NCBI GenBank assembly: GCA_035493475.1
Contig: DATJIF010000040.1
Span: 62,001 to 126,000, forward strand
Reading direction: 5' to 3'
Length of the DNA: 64,000 nucleotides
DNA from: Actinospica sp035493475
GTDB lineage: Bacteria > Actinomycetota > Actinomycetes > Streptomycetales > Catenulisporaceae
How positions within the stretch are numbered: the first letter of the stretch is position 1; every line of letters begins with the position of its first letter. The notes under the pieces were generated by a model. It searched no databases and had not been told where the DNA came from. It saw nothing but the letters and a program-made list of their open reading frames with translations. The translations under genes were made by a program, and so were the position numbers. Positions 34,801-42,504 of the stretch are shown here, piece after piece.

Positions 34801-36548
34801 GCCAGGACGGCGACCTGCCCGACCTGCCGCGGTTCATCGAGGTCAAGAAGCGCCACGACGCCATGCTGATGATCGACGAGGCGCACTCCATCGGGGTGCT
34901 CGGCCGCACCGGACGCGGCGTCGGCGAACACTTCGGCGTCGACCGGGACGACGTCGATCTGTGGATGGGAACCCTCAGCAAGGCCCTGGGCAGCCTCGGC
35001 GGATACATCGCGGCGCGCGAACCGATCATCCAGTACCTGAAGTTCACCACGCCGCTGTTCATCTTCAGCACCGGCATCTCCCCGGCCAACGCCGCCGCCG
35101 CCCTCGAAGCGCTGCGGGTGATCGAGGAGGAACCCGATCGGGTCGCGCGCGTCCAGCACCTGGCCGAGCACCTGCGATCCGCCGCCCGTGCCAGGGGACT
35201 GGACATCGGCGTCTCACGCGCCTCCGCCGTCATCCCGGTGATCCTCGGGGACTGGGAGCGGACCATGGCCGTGTCCAACACCCTGCTCGCCGACGGCGTC
35301 AACGTCATGCCCATCGGCTACCCGGCCGTGCCCGCCGACAAGTGCCGCCTTCGCTTCTTCGTCAACGTCGACCACACCGAAGCAGACATCGACCGCTCGA
35401 TCGAGCTCCTAGGACACGCCATGGACGCATCCACGAACGACCAGCCCGCCCACAACCGCACCACGACACCCGCCGCCGAACGCACGCCCGGGCGCACCTC
35501 CTCCCAGCCCCGACCCGCCCCGTCCCGCGCCCGGGACGAGGAGTGCGACGTCCTGGTCGCCGGAGCCAGCGGCTTCATCGGCGGCCACCTGGTGCGACGC
35601 CTGACCGACCGCGGCCACCGGGTACGCGCCCTGATCCGCGCGGGCAGCGACCAGACCGGGCTGGCCGACACCTCCGCCCAGCTGCACATCGGCTCGCTCG
35701 ACGACGTCGAGTCCCTTCGCCGCGCGACCGCGGGCGTACGGCAGGTCTACAACTGCACCGGCAAGTCGGCGGACTGGGGGCCGTGGGAGCAGTTCCAGGC
35801 CGTGAACATCGACGGCAGCCGCAACCTGGTCGAAGCCGCCCACCACGCCGGCACCGTCGAGCGGTTCCTGCACGTGAGCACCACCGATGTCTACGGCTAC
35901 CCGTCGACGCCGTGCGACGAGTCCACCGCGCCCAAGGACATAGGGCTGCCGTACAACCGCAGCAAGGTCCTCGGCGAGCAGGCCGTGCGCGAGGCCGCCG
36001 ACCACGCCGGCCTGCCGCTGACCATCGTGCGACCGGTCTCGGTCTACGGCCCGCGCAGCAAGGACTTCGTCATCGAGATCGCGACCCTGCTGCTCAAGAA
36101 GCAGATGGTGTACATCAGCAAGGGGCAGGTCCCGGCCGGACTGCTGTACGTGACCAACGCCGCCGACGCCATGATCGCGGCCTGCGACAGCGAAGCCGCC
36201 GTCGGCCGCGCCTACAACCTGCGCGACCCCGAACAGACCACCTGGCGCGCGTACATCGAGGCGCTCGCCGCCGGTCTCGGCGTCAAGCCGCCCACCATGA
36301 ACCTCCCCAGTCCCGTGGCCACCGGCGTGGCCACCGCCTCCGAGGCGCTCTACGGCGTACTGCGGATCAAGTCGCGGCCGGTGCTCACCCGCCACGCCGT
36401 GCGCCTGCTCGACCGCGACCAGTCCTACGCCATCGACCGCGCCTGCGCGGACTTCGGATTCAAGAGCGAAGTCGGGTTCGAGGAAGGCATGCGCCGCACC
36501 CTGGCCTGGCTCGACTCGGCCGAAGGACACCGCTACGTCGCCCGCTGA
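28854..36548 (+). CDS. redL: RedL-RedK fusion: fatty acyl ligase-polyketide synthase-oxoamine synthase-reductase
   Basis: 2564 residues from TTG 28854 (GGGAG six bases before). Order: acyl-AMP ligase (about 10-590, QYTSGSTSTPKGV); a degenerate carrier where Tyr642 replaces the serine (GLDYARL); an intact carrier (Ser732, GLDSK); ketosynthase (about 785-1200, Cys947 in DTACSSS); malonyl-type acyltransferase (GHSVG, Ser1396; HAFH); a third carrier (Ser1729); PLP oxoamine synthase (Lys2043 in GTLSKALGS); and an NAD(P)-binding reductase from about 2232 (GASGFIG, YNRSK). RedL turns dodecanoate, malonate and glycine into a 4-keto-2-alkylpyrroline; RedK, normally separate, reduces it to 2-undecylpyrrole. 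Here both are in one chain. Confidence 0.93.
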   Translation: MRHQLIDRPETTSGPTTVAALLRHHLEQRPDELAYRFLSDTDGTSRSWTYRDLDRRARTIAARLQAENLRARPVLLLHPPGLDYVACFLGCLYAGAIAVPAYPPDVKRFGQSMPRLAAIALDCRATHALTTAAIAEFAHERRPRLAQLGLGELQWLAVDQIDPTAAEDWHDTPPSPGSLAFLQYTSGSTSTPKGVMVGNDNLISNLRSIHRRLEHDRDSAMVSWLPPYHDMGLIGGILSPLYGGFPAHLMAPATFVTRPLLWLSTLSDTRASTSVAPNFGFEQCVRRITPEQRGTLDLSAWRLALNGAEPVRPDTLERFSEYFAPCGFDHRALMPCYGLAESTLMVTGVEANLAPTVHRLDAAGLGNGHVEATGPGPDAAASRIVDNGIPVDDMLVAIVDPDTHRRCDRGRVGEIWLAGPSVARGYWRRPDLTDETFRARIDGEDRTYLRTGDLGFMIDGRLCVFGRIKDVVIIQGRNHYPQDVELTVENTAADLVRSGSGAAFGAQVRGTEQMVVAYEVDGRLKDPAALLAELRAAISVRHELAPHAIVLLKRSTIRKTTSGKIQRGASKQDFLSFGLSVVAASVLADESSRIDEDRTALPYLSGPDLRSQVTAAVSDVLSEACAGAQVAGRSFTDLGLDYARLIEVVDTLRRRFGLDIPIGDLLVDPRVDTLISVALDRMPRAATGRSDPDGVTDGDIERWLITAIAAHLGLPAGVIDPHRPFTALGLDSKNAVAIAQGLGRRLNRPLAPSVVFDHPTIRELAAALAAAPSLGPGGGAHRPATHEPIAIIGLGCRLPGAPDPESYWRLLLDARDAITEVPADRWDARRVDAPGHGGFLDHVDRFDAGFFGISAREADRMDPQQRILLEVAWQTFEDAGIAPTSLAGTDTGVFVGVSSHDYADLQMSHLETVNLHAATGNAHSITANRLSYLLDLRGPSMALDTACSSSLAAVHLACQALRSGECSVALAGGVNLMITPGLSVAFAEGRMLTPAGRCRSFDDAADGYVRGEGAGLVCLKPLSAALADGDRVYAVISGSGIGHGGRGNGLTAPRGSAQRTVIERALAEAGLSGDQIGYIEAHGTGTPLGDPIEWQALSEVYGRARENRQPCPVGSAKANIGHLEAAAGIAGLIKAALVVQRRQIPSQPHFHTPNRHLDFEHSGLTVPTSRLDLETAARRAAVSSFGIGGANVHLILEAAPAPAFEPAAVLPALPVNPLCLSGHTEDSLKALARRYRAHLAAHPDTTVAELCHAANTGRAHLAHRAVAVTADRDELDAALDTLARDESSGALVRGLVPTQTSPTVAFLFSGQGTQHSGMGKSLYETHPVFAGSLDRSAEILRPLLDVSLFDLLFDPARAADLGRTKYCQPALVAFEIALAELWRALGVRPAAVLGHSVGALAAAHVSGVLSLEDTLALTAARGRHMHAQPGDGAMIACVGEPDTILAVSADFASVALAAVNAPNHLVLSGAREEIAAVHEALQTRSITVKALAVSHAFHSKLMAGAATPLRDAARALRHQAPAITWISDATGRPIERVDAEYWVEHMLGTVRFAEAFDHARTLGCDAFIEIGPHPTLLSLGRANLRHTRSDALTTTAWLSSLRRDAEDWAVLQHSLAQLHCTGGTVDWAALNEGRAPARVPVPHAVLEPSRHWITAPQPAPAANQPPAQHQPIPAGGGREYRSAPAATRFGGSPEETARIVVEQVSQVCGFPADKIAVHSRLGADLGLDSLMKTDLERRLTAHFPRTEDQLRSALPQDPTVAQLISLLTAAPGSSGGIENPPVVPAPAPPPGTAVRRERRFEDWEEYAQLQSRLRQIAAGGANPYGRVHDGHNSGTAHIDGRSMMNFSAFNYLALSHHPRVIAAARAAVERYGTSCSATPLLCGETPLHHELDAQIASFLGTDGAIVFAGGHATNVATVGHMFGPQDVILHDEWIHDSSVRGSILSGARRLPFRHNDWQALDQMLAEIRDQHRRAVIVIEGAYSQDGDLPDLPRFIEVKKRHDAMLMIDEAHSIGVLGRTGRGVGEHFGVDRDDVDLWMGTLSKALGSLGGYIAAREPIIQYLKFTTPLFIFSTGISPANAAAALEALRVIEEEPDRVARVQHLAEHLRSAARARGLDIGVSRASAVIPVILGDWERTMAVSNTLLADGVNVMPIGYPAVPADKCRLRFFVNVDHTEADIDRSIELLGHAMDASTNDQPAHNRTTTPAAERTPGRTSSQPRPAPSRARDEECDVLVAGASGFIGGHLVRRLTDRGHRVRALIRAGSDQTGLADTSAQLHIGSLDDVESLRRATAGVRQVYNCTGKSADWGPWEQFQAVNIDGSRNLVEAAHHAGTVERFLHVSTTDVYGYPSTPCDESTAPKDIGLPYNRSKVLGEQAVREAADHAGLPLTIVRPVSVYGPRSKDFVIEIATLLLKKQMVYISKGQVPAGLLYVTNAADAMIAACDSEAAVGRAYNLRDPEQTTWRAYIEALAAGLGVKPPTMNLPSPVATGVATASEALYGVLRIKSRPVLTRHAVRLLDRDQSYAIDRACADFGFKSEVGFEEGMRRTLAWLDSAEGHRYVAR

Positions 36549-36584
36549 CCGCTCCGACCGCCCACCGAGAGGAGGCCCGCCGTC

Positions 36585-37424
36585 ATGCCCGTCATCGAGG
36601 ACCCGCCCGCCCTCGCACCGACCCGGCCGCCCGGCCCGTGGTTCCCGACCACGGCAACCGGACCCGGGGCGCGGGTGAACCTGCTGTGCTTCTCCTACGC
36701 CGGCGGCACACCCTCGGCCTTCCGCGGCTGGCAGGAACACCTGGGCGATGCCGCTCACGTGGTCACCGTGCTCCTACCCGGCCGCGGTCTGCGACTGCGT
36801 GAAGCCCCCTACACCGAGATCCGGCCGCTGGCCGACGACATCGCCACCGCCCTGATCGAGCATCAGCTGACCGCCGACTACGCGGTGTTCGGCCACAGCA
36901 TGGGAGCGCTGCTGGCCTACGAGGTCTGCTGCGAGCTGATACACCGCGGGCACGGCGAACCGCGCCACCTGTTCGTCTCCGGCAGCAAGGCCCCGCACCT
37001 CTACGGCGGTCGCGCCGACCACGCGCTGCCCGAGCACCGCCTGCGGCAGCTCGTCCGCGATCTCGGAGGACTCGGACCGGACGGCGTCGGCGACGCCTAC
37101 TTCGACCGGCGCGTCCCGGTGCTGCGCGCCGACCTGCGCGTGTGCGACCAGTACCACTGGGCCCCGCGCGCGCCGCTGCACTGCCCGATGACCGCGTTCT
37201 CCGCCGCCGACGACCCGATCGCCACCCCGGCCGACGTCGAGGCCTGGCGCGAGTACACCACCGGTTCCCTGCTGCACCGCCACCTGCCGGGAAACCACTT
37301 CTACCTGCTGGCCGGACCCTCCCGCCAACGCCTGCTCGCCGACCTGCGCGACGACCTGCACCGGCTTCGCGCCGAACCGGCCAAGCGCATAGTCCCCGAC
37401 CCGACCCTAAGGAACGCCTCGTGA
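36585..37424 (+). CDS. redJ: RedJ homologue: type II thioesterase
   Basis: 279 residues, alpha/beta-hydrolase fold. FSYAGGTPSAFRGWQ is the oxyanion region, the nucleophile is Ser105 in GHSMGALLAYE, and the catalytic His238 sits in GNHFYLL. This is the thioesterase type that clears stalled or wrong chains from carrier domains. In the S. coelicolor red cluster RedJ has this place and helps alkyl chain supply. It starts 36 bases after redL behind GAGAGGAGG and overlaps the redI start (GTGA). Confidence 0.88.
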   Translation: MPVIEDPPALAPTRPPGPWFPTTATGPGARVNLLCFSYAGGTPSAFRGWQEHLGDAAHVVTVLLPGRGLRLREAPYTEIRPLADDIATALIEHQLTADYAVFGHSMGALLAYEVCCELIHRGHGEPRHLFVSGSKAPHLYGGRADHALPEHRLRQLVRDLGGLGPDGVGDAYFDRRVPVLRADLRVCDQYHWAPRAPLHCPMTAFSAADDPIATPADVEAWREYTTGSLLHRHLPGNHFYLLAGPSRQRLLADLRDDLHRLRAEPAKRIVPDPTLRNAS

Positions 37425-38503
37425 GCACATCGACCCTCGCCGGACGCGTCAAGGATCGCGTCACCCGGCCGGCCGCGGGTGCGGCCACCCTCGCCAACGT
37501 CGCCACCAACCCCCAGGTCCCGCTGCTGCTCTCGCTCTCGCGGCGCTTCGCGGTCCCGGTCTACCGGGCCGCGTTCCTGTCCGCCGCCGCGCACAGCGGC
37601 GTACTGCGCTGGCTGGCGGTCCGCCCCTGCGACCTGGAAACCCTGATGCTCAAGCTGGAGGTCGACGACCGGCGCCGACTGCGCGCCTGGCTCGACGTCG
37701 GCGTGCAGTTGGGCGAGTTCGACAAGCACGAAGGCTGCTACCGGCTCAAGAGCCGCACCGCCAAGCTGCTGTCCCGGACGCAGAACGACGCGATCACCGG
37801 CGCTCTGGAGGAGGTCATGACCACGCACGTGCCGGTGCTGCTCAACGCCCCGGACATGCTGCGCACCGGCCGCCGGTTCTCCATCGAGGACCAGGACGGC
37901 ACCGTCATCGCCCGCTCCACCCGGGTGATCGAACCGCTGGTCGAGTCCGCCGTCTCCCGCACCCTCGCGCGCGACGAACCGATCCGCCTGCTGGAGATCG
38001 GCTGCGGCAGCGGCGTCTACGTGCGCTACGCCGCCTCGCTCAACCCCCGGCTGACCGCCCTGGCCGTCGACCTGCAGGAACCGGTCGCCCGGCAGGCCGC
38101 CGCCAACATCGCCGAGTGGGGACTCGCCGACCGGGTCGAGGTGCGCCGAGGCGACCTGCGCACCCTCGACCTGCAACCGCAGTTCGACCTGGTCACGATG
38201 CACAACAACATCTACTACTTCGCCGAGGACGAGCGCGCCAAGATCCTCGCCCACGCCCGCACCATGCTCGCCCCCGGCGGCAAGCTTCTGCTCACCAGTT
38301 CCTGCCAGGGCGGACACATCGGTCTGGAAATGCTCAACCTCTGGTTCGAGTACGCCGACTTCGGCGGACCCCTGCCCCGTGAACGCGACCTGCTCGAGCA
38401 GTTCGACAGCGCCGGCTATACCGACGCGCACGCCTACCGGGTCGTGCCGGGCGAGCAGTTCCGCGCCTTCGTCGGCACCAATCCGCACACCACGCGCCGC
38501 TAA
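37421..38503 (+). CDS. redI: RedI homologue: S-adenosylmethionine-dependent O-methyltransferase
   Basis: 360 residues from GTG 37421, overlapping the redJ stop. An N-terminal helical winged domain (about 1-170) is followed by a class I methyltransferase with the SAM motif LEIGCGSG at residues 191-198, the acidic AVDLQE strand end and GGKLLLTSS. The layout is that of small-molecule O-methyltransferases. RedI methylates the hydroxyl of the bipyrrole to give 4-methoxy-2,2'-bipyrrole-5-carbaldehyde. The order redJ-redI-redH agrees with this. Confidence 0.87.
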   Translation: MSTSTLAGRVKDRVTRPAAGAATLANVATNPQVPLLLSLSRRFAVPVYRAAFLSAAAHSGVLRWLAVRPCDLETLMLKLEVDDRRRLRAWLDVGVQLGEFDKHEGCYRLKSRTAKLLSRTQNDAITGALEEVMTTHVPVLLNAPDMLRTGRRFSIEDQDGTVIARSTRVIEPLVESAVSRTLARDEPIRLLEIGCGSGVYVRYAASLNPRLTALAVDLQEPVARQAAANIAEWGLADRVEVRRGDLRTLDLQPQFDLVTMHNNIYYFAEDERAKILAHARTMLAPGGKLLLTSSCQGGHIGLEMLNLWFEYADFGGPLPRERDLLEQFDSAGYTDAHAYRVVPGEQFRAFVGTNPHTTRR

Positions 38504-38522
38504 CCGGCAAGGGAGAACCAGC

Positions 38523-41300
38523 ATGCCCAACACCACCAAGCGCCCGGCCAGGCCCACGGCCAGAACCGCGGCGGCCAAGGCGAAGCGGGCCGGTACCCCG
38601 TCGACCGGCGGCTACGCCGAGCACGTGGTCGACCTCGATCGAGGGCACCGCGACGGCGCCGAACTGTTCGGCGGCAAGGGCGCCCGGCTAGCCGAGATGA
38701 TCGGCGCCGGGCTACCGGTCCCGGCCGCGTTCTGCATCACGACACCCATGTTCGACCTCTTCCTCGACCAGTCCGGCCTGGCCGAGAAGATCCGCGGCGC
38801 CGAGAGCGGACAGGTGCGCGAGTGGATCACGGCCGCCGCACTGCCCGACGCCTTCGCCCAGCCGATCCTCGACGCCTACGCGCGGCTCGGCCGGCCGCGG
38901 GTGGCGGTGCGCTCCTCGGCCCGCAAGGAGGACTCCGCGGCGCGTTCCTTCGCCGGTCAGCACGACACCTTCCTCGACGTCTCCGGCGACGAGGCGCTGC
39001 TGGAGGCGGTCAAGGGCTGCTGGGCCTCGCTGTGGTCGGAGCGGGCCGCCGCCTACCGCGACCCGACGGCGGCCCCCGGCTCCATCGCGGTCGTCGTTCA
39101 GCAGATGGTGCCCGCGGACGTCAGCGGCGTGCTGTTCACCGTCGACCCGGTCGGCGGGCAGGTGGGCCGCATGGTCGTCGAGGCCTGCCACGGGCTGGGG
39201 GAGGGGCTGGTGTCCGGGAAGGTCTCCAGCGACTTCTTCGCCCTCGACGACACCCGCCTGGACGTGCTCGAGGAGCGCATCCGCTACAAGGTGACCAAAT
39301 GCGCCCCGACCGGTTCCGGGCGGATCACGATGACCAAGGTCGACCCCGCCGCGCGCAACGCCCCGTGCCTGTCCGCCGACCAGCTGCGCACCCTCGGCGA
39401 ACTCGCCCAACGGGTTCGAGCGCAGTACGACGGCTCGGAACAGGACATCGAATGGGCGCTACACGACGGCCGGTTCCAGCTCCTGCAGACCCGCCCGATC
39501 ACCACGCGCCCGACCACCACCACCGCGCGCAGCCCCTACATCGAGCCGCAGCCCGAGCACATCCAGCACGGCGCGCTGTGGACCCGCATGGACATCGGCG
39601 AGATCTTCGTCGGGCTGATGACCCCGCTCGGGCTCAGCTTCGCCCGCTACCACCAGACCTACGTGCACGCACACTGTGCCGCGGCGGTCGGCGTGCGCGA
39701 CACCGGCGACTACGTCGGCTACATGGGTTACCTGCAGGGCCACGTCTACCTCAACACCTCGTACACCTCCTACCTGCTCGGCCAGTGCCTGCCCACCCGC
39801 GACCAGCGCCACTTCACCGACCGCTTCGTCAGCGAAGAGGTCGACCTGAGCGACTACCGGAACCCGTACGGCAAGTTCCCCGGCGGGATGGAAGACGTCA
39901 AGTCCACCACTCACTGGATCAAGCACACCGCGACCGAGATGCTGCAGATGCGCCAGCGCGCCCGGCACATGGTCGACTCGCGCCTGCGCGAGTTCGACCG
40001 CGCCCGCAGCCTGGACCTGACCCGGTTCACCCGCGCCGAACTGCACGCCGAGCTCACCCGCTACCTCGACTACTACTTCGACATGCACGTCGGCTACATG
40101 CCGTACTACATCAACGCCTTCGGCGCCTATGGGCTGATGACCGAGCTGTGCGCCAAGTGGCTCGGGCACGCTGGCGACAACCTGCAGAACCGGATCAAGA
40201 CCGACATGTCGAGCCTGCGCACCGTCGCCTCGGCCCGCGAGATCTGGGCCGTGGCCCAGGGAGCGAAAGACCGGCCACGCGCCCTGGCCATCATCCGTGA
40301 GAGCCCGCTCGAGCAGATCGAGGAGCGGCTGTTGGCCGACGAGGACGGGCGCGCGTTCTGGGACCGGCACATGGAGCCGTTCCTGCGCGCCAACGGCGTG
40401 CGCAGCCGGCAGGAGATGGAGCTGACCCACCCGCGCTGGGTGGACGACCCGTCCTACCTGTTCCAGATGATCCGCCGTTACGCGGACGACGGGTTCTCCA
40501 TCGACGAGATCCTCCAGCGCAGCCGCGGCTACAACGAGAACGACGCCACCGACGTGCTCGACACCCTGCCCAAGGCCAAGCGGGTAACCCTCAAGAAGAT
40601 CATCGCGCTGTACACCACCTGCAGCGAGCTGCGTGAGACCACCCGGATGGCGATGGTCACCTCGCTGTGGCTGATCCGGAACGTCGTCTACGAGATCGGC
40701 CGTCGCCTGCTCGCCCAGGGACTGCTGCACTCGCTCGACGAGGTCGCCTACCTCGACTTCGAGGACGTACGCGCCTATCTGCGCGGCGAGGCCGAGGCCG
40801 AGCAGTCGTTCGCGCGGGAGAAGATCGACGAGGCCCGGCGCATGCACGAGTACTACAACCGCCTGCCCGAACCGCCGCTGACCTTCATCGGCGAATACGA
40901 CCCGGCCGACCGGCCGCGACCGGCCGGCGGCGGCGGCCCGCAACTGCGGGGCCTGGGGGCCAGCCCCGGCCGCGTGGTCGGGCGCGCCCGCATCATCGAG
41001 GACGTGGTCTGGCAGGCCGACGAGTTCCAGCCCGGGGAGATCCTGATCACCCGCTACACCGACGCCTCCTGGACGCCGCTGTTCGCCATCGCCGGCGGAG
41101 TGGTCACCGACATCGGCTCGATGCTCTCGCACAGCTCGATCGTCGCGCGCGAATTCAACGTCCCCTCGGTGGTCAACACCAAGAACGCGACACAGAACAT
41201 CAACACCGGCGACATGGTCGCCGTCGACGGCGACACCGGCATCGTCGAAGTCGTCGACGAGCAGTCGATCGAAGCCCGAGGAGAGGAACACACGAGATGA
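38523..41300 (+). CDS. redH: RedH homologue: ATP-dependent prodiginine condensing enzyme (PEP-synthase-like)
   Basis: 925 residues from ATG 38523 behind AAGGGAG. Residues about 40-340 are the ATP-grasp domain of phosphoenolpyruvate synthase (GGKGARLAEM, RSSARKEDSAARSFAGQ, VSGVLFTVDP, QLLQTRPIT). Residues about 820-920 are the swivelling phosphohistidine domain with His870 in SMLSHSSIVARE. The central 470 residues are specific to PigC/RedH, which joins the bipyrrole aldehyde and the 2-alkylpyrrole. A housekeeping PEP synthase lacks this middle part and would have a C-terminal barrel, absent here. Its stop overlaps the redG start. Confidence 0.93.
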   Translation: MPNTTKRPARPTARTAAAKAKRAGTPSTGGYAEHVVDLDRGHRDGAELFGGKGARLAEMIGAGLPVPAAFCITTPMFDLFLDQSGLAEKIRGAESGQVREWITAAALPDAFAQPILDAYARLGRPRVAVRSSARKEDSAARSFAGQHDTFLDVSGDEALLEAVKGCWASLWSERAAAYRDPTAAPGSIAVVVQQMVPADVSGVLFTVDPVGGQVGRMVVEACHGLGEGLVSGKVSSDFFALDDTRLDVLEERIRYKVTKCAPTGSGRITMTKVDPAARNAPCLSADQLRTLGELAQRVRAQYDGSEQDIEWALHDGRFQLLQTRPITTRPTTTTARSPYIEPQPEHIQHGALWTRMDIGEIFVGLMTPLGLSFARYHQTYVHAHCAAAVGVRDTGDYVGYMGYLQGHVYLNTSYTSYLLGQCLPTRDQRHFTDRFVSEEVDLSDYRNPYGKFPGGMEDVKSTTHWIKHTATEMLQMRQRARHMVDSRLREFDRARSLDLTRFTRAELHAELTRYLDYYFDMHVGYMPYYINAFGAYGLMTELCAKWLGHAGDNLQNRIKTDMSSLRTVASAREIWAVAQGAKDRPRALAIIRESPLEQIEERLLADEDGRAFWDRHMEPFLRANGVRSRQEMELTHPRWVDDPSYLFQMIRRYADDGFSIDEILQRSRGYNENDATDVLDTLPKAKRVTLKKIIALYTTCSELRETTRMAMVTSLWLIRNVVYEIGRRLLAQGLLHSLDEVAYLDFEDVRAYLRGEAEAEQSFAREKIDEARRMHEYYNRLPEPPLTFIGEYDPADRPRPAGGGGPQLRGLGASPGRVVGRARIIEDVVWQADEFQPGEILITRYTDASWTPLFAIAGGVVTDIGSMLSHSSIVAREFNVPSVVNTKNATQNINTGDMVAVDGDTGIVEVVDEQSIEARGEEHTR

Positions 41301-42466
41301 TCCGCAACCAGTGGTACCCGATCCTGCTGCCCGAGGACATCACCGACGACAAGCCGACCAGCGTGCGCCGGATGGGCCAGAACCTCGTGCTGTGGCGCGA
41401 CATCGACGGCAACCTGGTGTGCCAGGACGCCCGCTGCCCGCACAAGGGCGCCGACCTCGGCGACGGCCGGATGAAGGGCAACTCGGTCGAGTGCCGCTAC
41501 CACGGCCTGCGCTTCGGACCCGACGGCGCGTGCGTCGCGATCCCCGCCCTCGGCTCGGGCGCGCGCATCCCCGGCTCCTTGAAGGTCGAGACCTACCCGG
41601 TCCAAGAACGCAACGGCCTGATCTGGATGTGGTGGGGCGACAAGCGCGAGAAGCTCCCGGAGATCGAGATCCCGCCGGAGGTCGAGGACGACTCCGTCGA
41701 GTACGCGACCCTGCGCTGGACCCGGCCGGTGCACTACACCCGGTACATCGAGAGCGTGCTCGAGTTCTACCACGTCACCTACGTGCACCGGGACCACTGG
41801 TTCAACTGGGTCGACTACTTCTTCCTCTACGGCACGCTGCGCAAGTTCGGCCTGGACGGGCGCGAGCGCTACCTGGCCTCCACCAAGGTCGAGAACAGCC
41901 ACCTCGAGGTCGACGGAATGACCCTGCGCTACTCCTTCGACGGAGTCGAGGAGGACGATCCGACCAACCGTAACCACTACGACGTGATCTTCAGCTTCCC
42001 GTCCATGTCGCACATCGTCAGTAAGCAGTTCCAGGTCACCGCCTGGTTCGCGCCGATCGACGACGAGCACACCGAGATCATCCTGCGCTGGTACGAGTAC
42101 CCCCGGCTCAAGTCCGTGCTGCGCGCTCCCAGCCTGCGCCGGCTGATCCCGCGGCTCTCGCTCTACATGGAGAAGTGGGTCCAGGACCCGCAGGACGTGC
42201 GCGTCCTGCTGCGCCAGGAGCCGAAGATCAGCGGGCGCGGCGTGAGCAAGTTCATCGCGGTCGACGAGCTCAACGCCAAGTACGTCGCGATGCGCACCCA
42301 ACTGCTGCAGGAGGCCGAGCAGGCCGCAGCCGAGGAGGCCGAAGAGACCGCCGAGGCGGAACCGGTCGCGGCCACCGCCAACGGGGCGGGCAACGGCAAG
42401 GCGAACGGTGCCCGCGCCGCCGCGCCGAACCGGGCGCAGCGCACCCCGGCCCGCTCGGCCAAGTGA
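41297..42466 (+). CDS. redG: RedG homologue: Rieske non-haem iron oxygenase (oxidative cyclisation)
   Basis: 389 residues. The Rieske cluster is bound by Cys47 and His49 (CPHKG) and Cys66 and His69 (CRYHGL). The mononuclear iron site is in EFYHVTYVHRDHW near residues 154-166. RedG-type enzymes close the alkyl chain of undecylprodigiosin on a pyrrole carbon to form streptorubin- or metacycloprodigiosin-type rings, so the final product may be cyclic. The last 50 residues are an Ala/Glu-rich tail outside the fold. It starts in the redH stop (ATGA). Confidence 0.9.
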   Translation: MIRNQWYPILLPEDITDDKPTSVRRMGQNLVLWRDIDGNLVCQDARCPHKGADLGDGRMKGNSVECRYHGLRFGPDGACVAIPALGSGARIPGSLKVETYPVQERNGLIWMWWGDKREKLPEIEIPPEVEDDSVEYATLRWTRPVHYTRYIESVLEFYHVTYVHRDHWFNWVDYFFLYGTLRKFGLDGRERYLASTKVENSHLEVDGMTLRYSFDGVEEDDPTNRNHYDVIFSFPSMSHIVSKQFQVTAWFAPIDDEHTEIILRWYEYPRLKSVLRAPSLRRLIPRLSLYMEKWVQDPQDVRVLLRQEPKISGRGVSKFIAVDELNAKYVAMRTQLLQEAEQAAAEEAEETAEAEPVAATANGAGNGKANGARAAAPNRAQRTPARSAK

Positions 42467-42504
42467 CCACCCGGACGCAGTCCCATCCCTGTGAGGAGAC
42501 CATC

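Noticed and set aside
38523..41300. Housekeeping phosphoenolpyruvate synthase
   Set aside because: The ATP-grasp and phosphohistidine parts match, but the PEP-binding barrel is absent, the middle is of PigC/RedH type and the gene lies inside the red operon.
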